A DNA stretch of 64,000 bases, from the NCBI RefSeq assembly GCF_000621205.1, contig NZ_JHYY01000023.1, positions 84,337 to 148,336 on the forward strand, read 5' to 3'. This document shows positions 63,791 through 64,000 of the stretch, in pieces (the stretch's first letter is position 1; each line of letters opens with the position of its first letter). The position numbers were made by a program, and so were the translations under genes. Below the pieces are notes generated by a model that was given only the letters and a program-made list of their open reading frames with translations, searched no databases and was not told the DNA's origin. The stretch comes from Halotalea alkalilenta DSM 17697. Lineage in GTDB: Bacteria > Pseudomonadota > Gammaproteobacteria > Pseudomonadales > Halomonadaceae.

Positions 63791-64000
63791 TCAAGCCACC
63801 CACTTTGCGTGCAGATACCCAGGGAATCGGTAGATGACGGTCATGGCGCTCATCAACGCCTCACAGCGCCGTTGAACAACGCTCCAGGCCCCAAAAATGG
63901 ATGAAAATAGCCGGCGCATCCGCGCCAGGGCCATCTTCTTCAGGTTTTGGCAGGCTGCGGCAAGCAGACACTGCTCTCTCACCCGAGCCAGTCCCCGCAT
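63791..64000 (-). mobile_element. Partial insertion sequence: C-terminus of a DDE transposase
   Basis: The frame MRGLARVREQCLLAAACQNL followed by KKMALARMRR is the C-terminal part of an IS1182/IS5-like DDE transposase, where such stretches surround the last conserved Glu region. The gene runs off the window at 64000, so its length and condition are unknown. The right end of the element should lie near 63745-63790, which holds a 12-bp inverted repeat. Confidence 0.7.

Overview
The window is about 64 kb of GC-rich chromosome from a gammaproteobacterium. The order thrS-infC-rpmI-rplT-pheS-pheT-ihfA, an aerobic CobN-type cobalamin pathway, very acidic small proteins and the general protein character point to Halomonadaceae (Halomonas, Halotalea, Salinicola or Kushneria type). 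That placement is inference; there is no rRNA gene here to confirm it.

Layout. 1-3.3 kb: small acidic and unknown proteins, a PmtA-like methyltransferase, an ElaA-like acetyltransferase and a lipoprotein. 3.4-8.1 kb, minus strand: a tightly overlapping operon cobT-cobS-cobU-cobC-cbiB-bluB for making and attaching the lower ligand of B12. 8.15-12.6 kb, plus strand: a cobalamin riboswitch followed by a fused ChlI/ChlD-like chelatase subunit, cobO, cobB and cobE. 12.6-21.1 kb: an MFS exporter, then cobW-cobN, a universal stress protein and cobQ. 21.1-23.3 kb: eutBC, an AdoCbl-dependent ammonia-lyase that uses the cofactor made by the neighbouring genes. 23.5-30.3 kb: lipoproteins, a CBS protein, a LysR regulator, YfcL-like protein, PpnN, a flavodoxin and an orphan TatA. 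30.4-37.5 kb: the ihfA/pheTS/rplT/rpmI/infC/thrS translation block (transcribed leftward). 37.7-40.7 kb: an OmpA-like lipoprotein with calcium-binding type-3 repeats, and mmsA.

40.8-63.5 kb is a purine/allantoin catabolism region resembling the Klebsiella hpx genes: an NCS1 permease divergent from a GntR regulator-allantoin racemase-allantoinase operon; an ABC importer plus amidase operon; an RpiR regulator divergent from xdhABC-guaD and an NCS2 permease that carries a one-base frameshift; then uraH, uraD, an allantoate/ureidoglycolate hydrolase and a ureidoglycine aminotransferase. Together they take guanine or xanthine to glyoxylate-level products, except that no urate oxidase is present. 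An AT-rich insertion with a secreted alpha/beta hydrolase sits exactly between the purine permease and uraH. The right edge holds the end of an insertion-sequence transposase.

The best regulatory signals are RNA or operator elements: a thrS leader hairpin that copies the tRNA-Thr anticodon loop, an AUC start for infC, the B12 riboswitch, paired TTGTATACAA sites before the GntR gene, a recurring AACGANNGTT sequence before three purine transcription units, and an unexplained 13-base sequence present three times. I see no CRISPR array, no tRNA or rRNA gene and no prophage. Much of the novelty is modest: most of the window is recognisable metabolism.
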